A DNA stretch of 24,820 nt from an uncultured Candidatus Saccharibacteria bacterium (GTDB taxonomy: Bacteria > Patescibacteriota > Saccharimonadia > Saccharimonadales > Saccharimonadaceae), in the NCBI GenBank assembly GCA_947253995.1, contig CAMYBM010000007.1, forward strand, positions 1 to 24,820. Direction: 5' to 3'. This document shows, piece after piece, positions 22,365-24,820 of this stretch (position 1 is the stretch's first letter; every line of letters starts with the position of its first letter). Made by a program: the position numbers and the translations under genes. Below the pieces are notes generated by a model. That model worked only from the letters and a program-made list of their open reading frames with translations. It had not been told where the DNA came from and did no database searches.

Positions 22365-24384
22365 CCCGCTTTATCTCACCTTTTAAAATGGCGCTCACCT
22401 TCCATGACAAATAATCAGCTACCGTTTTTTCGAAGTCTTCTTCTGTCGGCGTGGTGTCAATCTTTTTATGCTGGTTGTATGTCCAATCGTCACCGTTCAG
22501 AGCAATAGTATCTTTGATTACAAGTCCGTTGGCTTCCGTATAATAATCAGTTTTTGGCTTTTTACCAAGGCAAATTGCCACAATTTCGTCGTACCTCTCT
22601 AGAGCATGGTCAACGTTTCGCAAATTCACTTTTTGTGTTGACTTTTTACGATTTTGCCTTGCGTAACCGTCTTCGCTAAAGTCAACGAACGTCACCATAT
22701 CGTCCACTTCATGCGGGCGATTTACCTTAAACAAGTAAATAGCTGTTTGCACAGAAGATTTACCATTAAATAAATCCATCGGCATGTGAATACTTGCAAG
22801 CAATGTATTTTTCTCTAATATGTACTTAGCATACACATCACCCTGGCCGCTACCGGCGTTTTCCTGAATCAAAACGGCACCGTAACCTGTTTCCATTTTT
22901 GATAATGCTTCTTCTACAAAGCTAAGCCCTTTACCCGGTGCAGAATAAGGCGGATTCAGCAAGAATACGCTAGCTGGAAAATCATGCGATTTCATAAAAT
23001 TAGGGGCCTCTTTGTGGGAGTCGCCACAAATAATTTGCGATGAACCGTCTCCCATCAGGATCATATTAAGCACGGCTAAAATATAAATATTACCTAGAAT
23101 CTCAATACCCAAAAGTTGATTTTGCTTAATATTTTTAATCTTGCGGTCTAACGCCGTATTATCTTTGATGCTATTCTTTGCATCATCAATCATCAACTCC
23201 ATAGCAGATACAAGAAACCCCGAAGAGCCCATACAGGTATCCCACACGAAAGAATCTTTATTAGTTCTTGTAATTCGTGCCATTAAGTTTGTTACAAAGC
23301 GCGGCGTCAATACGACGTCATTCTTTTTGTCATTATCAATCGAAACCCAATCGTTAAGACTGTTTAGGATTTTACCCGTAAAGTCTAAATGAATATTACT
23401 TTCGAGTAGTGGCAATATCTCCTCTTTTACCTGCTTATAAACCGCCTTAATTACACTTTCACCATTCACAGGTCTCCAAAGATCACGCTTTTCAAATACA
23501 GGTTTTAAGTAATTATTAACCATCTCAATCTTATCACTTGGGCATTGCTTTTTTAGCAAGAACGAGTTGGTGCGATTAATAATTTTGTTACCATCGTTAT
23601 CAAACGCATCATCATTACTATAGAAATCCGTCACTTCAAGCGGTTTGACACCTTCTGTGGTAAGACCTGCCATAATCAAACCGCAGAAGAAGTAGAGTTT
23701 ATCATTAGTAGAAAGCAAATTTTTAATAGCAGCATCATCATAAATTCTCTGGTGAATGTTTTTAATACTTTGCTCTAGCAACTCCTCTTTATCGCGTTTA
23801 AGTTTTTCAAGCTCTTTATCAGTAAGCAAGAGTCTATCCAACATATGGTATAAATAATCTATGTTCTCGCTTTTCATTTGGGAAAAATCAAAATTAGGAA
23901 TTTCCTTTGGAACTTTCCCATTCTTTTGGGCAACATAATAAGCTTTAAGCTCCGGGTTTATTATCCGCCCATCGACAAGTTCCCATCCATTAATACCAAT
24001 AATGATAACTTCGCTATACGTGCCTTCATTGAGAATAGCGAGACCATAATGCAAAGCTCCATTTACGGCATATTGTTGCACCACACTATGAGGATTTTTT
24101 CCATTACTTATAAGCTCAATATCGCCATCTTTGGAAAGCTTTTCAAGCTTGTTTTTGGTTCCCTTGGCTTCAATCATCACAGGGATATCACGGCGAGTAT
24201 TATTCTGTAACAAAAGTTGAATGTCAGGATAATTATTCCCTGAACCACCTGACTTGCTGTCTGCCTCTTTCAATGCTTTGGTAATAGAAGAATTTATTTC
24301 TTCGGTCTTGCCATAATGCCTGATATTCAGTTCATCAAGCTGCGCTTTATAATATTCTTCGACTTTTTCTTCAACACTTGCCAT
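22357..24384 (-). CDS. Fused restriction nuclease / N6-adenine methylase (BcgIA-like)
   Basis: 675 residues from the chosen ATG. An ORF from a TTG at 24417 is 11 codons longer, but AAGGAGG at 24390-24396 lies five bases before the ATG at 24384. An N-terminal PD-(D/E)xK-like nuclease shows Asp54 in NYPDIQLL and Glu72-x-Lys74 in VMIEAKG. A helical linker with KELEKLKRDKEELLE follows. The C-terminal methylase has motif I in DTCMGSSGFL (near 382-391), TPRFVTNLM before it, and motif IV NPPY at 477-480. Known role: such enzymes (BcgI-like type IIB, or type I-like) cut and methylate at sites chosen by a separate S subunit, here the next gene. No separate HsdR is present, so I favour the fused type. 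Gene order methylase-nuclease then S is as expected. Confidence 0.9.
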   Translation of the reverse strand: MASVEEKVEEYYKAQLDELNIRHYGKTEEINSSITKALKEADSKSGGSGNNYPDIQLLLQNNTRRDIPVMIEAKGTKNKLEKLSKDGDIELISNGKNPHSVVQQYAVNGALHYGLAILNEGTYSEVIIIGINGWELVDGRIINPELKAYYVAQKNGKVPKEIPNFDFSQMKSENIDYLYHMLDRLLLTDKELEKLKRDKEELLEQSIKNIHQRIYDDAAIKNLLSTNDKLYFFCGLIMAGLTTEGVKPLEVTDFYSNDDAFDNDGNKIINRTNSFLLKKQCPSDKIEMVNNYLKPVFEKRDLWRPVNGESVIKAVYKQVKEEILPLLESNIHLDFTGKILNSLNDWVSIDNDKKNDVVLTPRFVTNLMARITRTNKDSFVWDTCMGSSGFLVSAMELMIDDAKNSIKDNTALDRKIKNIKQNQLLGIEILGNIYILAVLNMILMGDGSSQIICGDSHKEAPNFMKSHDFPASVFLLNPPYSAPGKGLSFVEEALSKMETGYGAVLIQENAGSGQGDVYAKYILEKNTLLASIHMPMDLFNGKSSVQTAIYLFKVNRPHEVDDMVTFVDFSEDGYARQNRKKSTQKVNLRNVDHALERYDEIVAICLGKKPKTDYYTEANGLVIKDTIALNGDDWTYNQHKKIDTTPTEEDFEKTVADYLSWKVSAILKGEIKRDE

Positions 24385-24389
24385 CTTTA

Positions 24390-24396
24390 CCTCCTT
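24390..24396 (-). promoter_or_regulatory. Shine-Dalgarno site deciding the RM start
   Basis: AAGGAGG on the minus strand, five bases before the ATG at 24384, so the ORF upstream of this ATG is not translated. I see no promoter of its own; it may be read from the upstream methyltransferase transcript, whose stop is at 24414. Confidence 0.8.
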
Positions 24397-24413
24397 ATAG
24401 CCATCCTGTGCAT

Positions 24414-24820
24414 TCAATCCATCTCGACACTATGCCTTAGAGACATCACCACTAGGTTCTCAATATGCGGTGTACGCGGAAAGAAGTTGAACGGAGTATG
24501 ACTCTCGATACGATAGCGTTCGCTAAGTCGCGCCACATCACGCGCCTGCGTTGCTGGATTACATGACAAATAAATCACCCGCGGTGGCAAGACCTCTAAT
24601 ATCCGATCAACCACTTTAGCATCTAAGCCAGCGCGCGGTGGGTCGACAATAATTGTCGCGTCAGCCACAATATACTCTAGTGCGTCTTCACTCTTAGCAT
24701 GTACTCCGCGCACGTTAGGACGACCAGCTAAATTATGCTCCAGCTCAGCATAGGCTGAATTATCCGTTTCCACTAACGTCAACGGACGCTCGCCTGCCAC
24801 CGACAAACCAATCGTACCAA
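24414..24820 (-). CDS. TrmA/RlmD-family m5U methyltransferase (5' part outside the window)
   Basis: The C-terminal 135 or so codons only. Visible: the SAM-binding GTIGLSVAG turn and LVETD, IIVDPPRAGLD, the YLSCNPATQARD motif with the catalytic cysteine, and the terminal FFPRTPHIENLVV with the general-base Glu. Known reaction: 5-methylation of uridine in tRNA (TrmA, U54) or 23S rRNA (RlmD/RlmC); the specificity lies in the missing part. Stop TGA is 30 bp before the start of the restriction-modification gene. This looks like the edge of conserved chromosome next to the transferred region. Confidence 0.92.
   Translation of the reverse strand, partial: GTIGLSVAGERPLTLVETDNSAYAELEHNLAGRPNVRGVHAKSEDALEYIVADATIIVDPPRAGLDAKVVDRILEVLPPRVIYLSCNPATQARDVARLSERYRIESHTPFNFFPRTPHIENLVVMSLRHSVEMD

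Noticed and set aside
21198..24384. Classical three-gene type I restriction system
   Set aside because: No helicase-type HsdR gene is present, and the nuclease motif is at the N-terminus of the methylase, so a fused BcgI-like system fits better.
22357..24417. Start of the RM gene at the TTG at 24417
   Set aside because: A perfect AAGGAGG lies five bases before the ATG at 24384, and the longer start would overlap the end of the methyltransferase gene.
1..24820. TGA read as glycine (SR1/Gracilibacteria code)
   Set aside because: TGA is the natural stop of the class V aminotransferase and of the TrmA/RlmD gene, with adjoining genes starting at the overlap or just after. Core genes contain no internal TGA.
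1..24820. CRISPR array
   Set aside because: No series of regularly spaced repeats is visible. The only direct repeats are the 82-bp pair, the 24-bp pair in the S gene and short words.

Overview
The window reads as chromosome of a small-genome bacterium of the Candidate Phyla Radiation, most likely a Saccharibacterium (TM7). This is inferred from gene content (str-operon genes next to DprA, Pth, Dus and Der, a DsbA-type oxidoreductase, a sortase, many membrane proteins of unknown family) and from promoters placed directly against start codons. No 16S rRNA is present, so the placement is tentative. TGA is used as a normal stop, which argues against the SR1/Gracilibacteria code.

Layout. 1-4545: minus-strand DsbA-like protein, a coiled-coil protein of unknown function, the ribosome-assembly GTPase Der and a membrane protein of unknown function. 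4613-8545: an unknown single-span membrane protein, divergent from a PEGA-domain membrane protein, which converges on a sortase so tightly that their stop codons overlap. 8593-8753: tRNA-Leu(UAA) with its own promoter and terminator. 8752-11987: Dus, then a translationally coupled pair made of a membrane CxxC protein and a cysteine-desulfurase-like enzyme. 12021-15185: str operon (S12, S7, EF-G) with promoter and terminator. 15242-17577: DprA, a strongly promoted structured RNA of unrecognised class, peptidyl-tRNA hydrolase and a small unknown protein. 17617-18981: a TetR regulator, its palindromic operator and a coupled multi-span membrane protein.

18967-24384 is accessory DNA. Two 82-bp direct repeats (18967-19048 and 20083-20164) enclose the last 39 codons of a tyrosine recombinase, two small unknown genes and a promoter facing hairpin-forming sequence. 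Next come an Mrr-type nuclease and a two-gene BcgI-like restriction-modification system (fused nuclease-methylase plus specificity subunit). The window ends in a TrmA/RlmD-type rRNA or tRNA m5U methyltransferase.

The three strongest leads are as follows. First, the RNA at about 16158-16430 has a near-consensus promoter, several perfect stems and a six-base loop-loop complementarity. Second, at least seven genes have a -10 box ending 6-8 bases before ATG and no Shine-Dalgarno sequence, which predicts leaderless mRNAs. Third, a 24-bp tandem repeat in the specificity subunit could change its DNA target by slippage.
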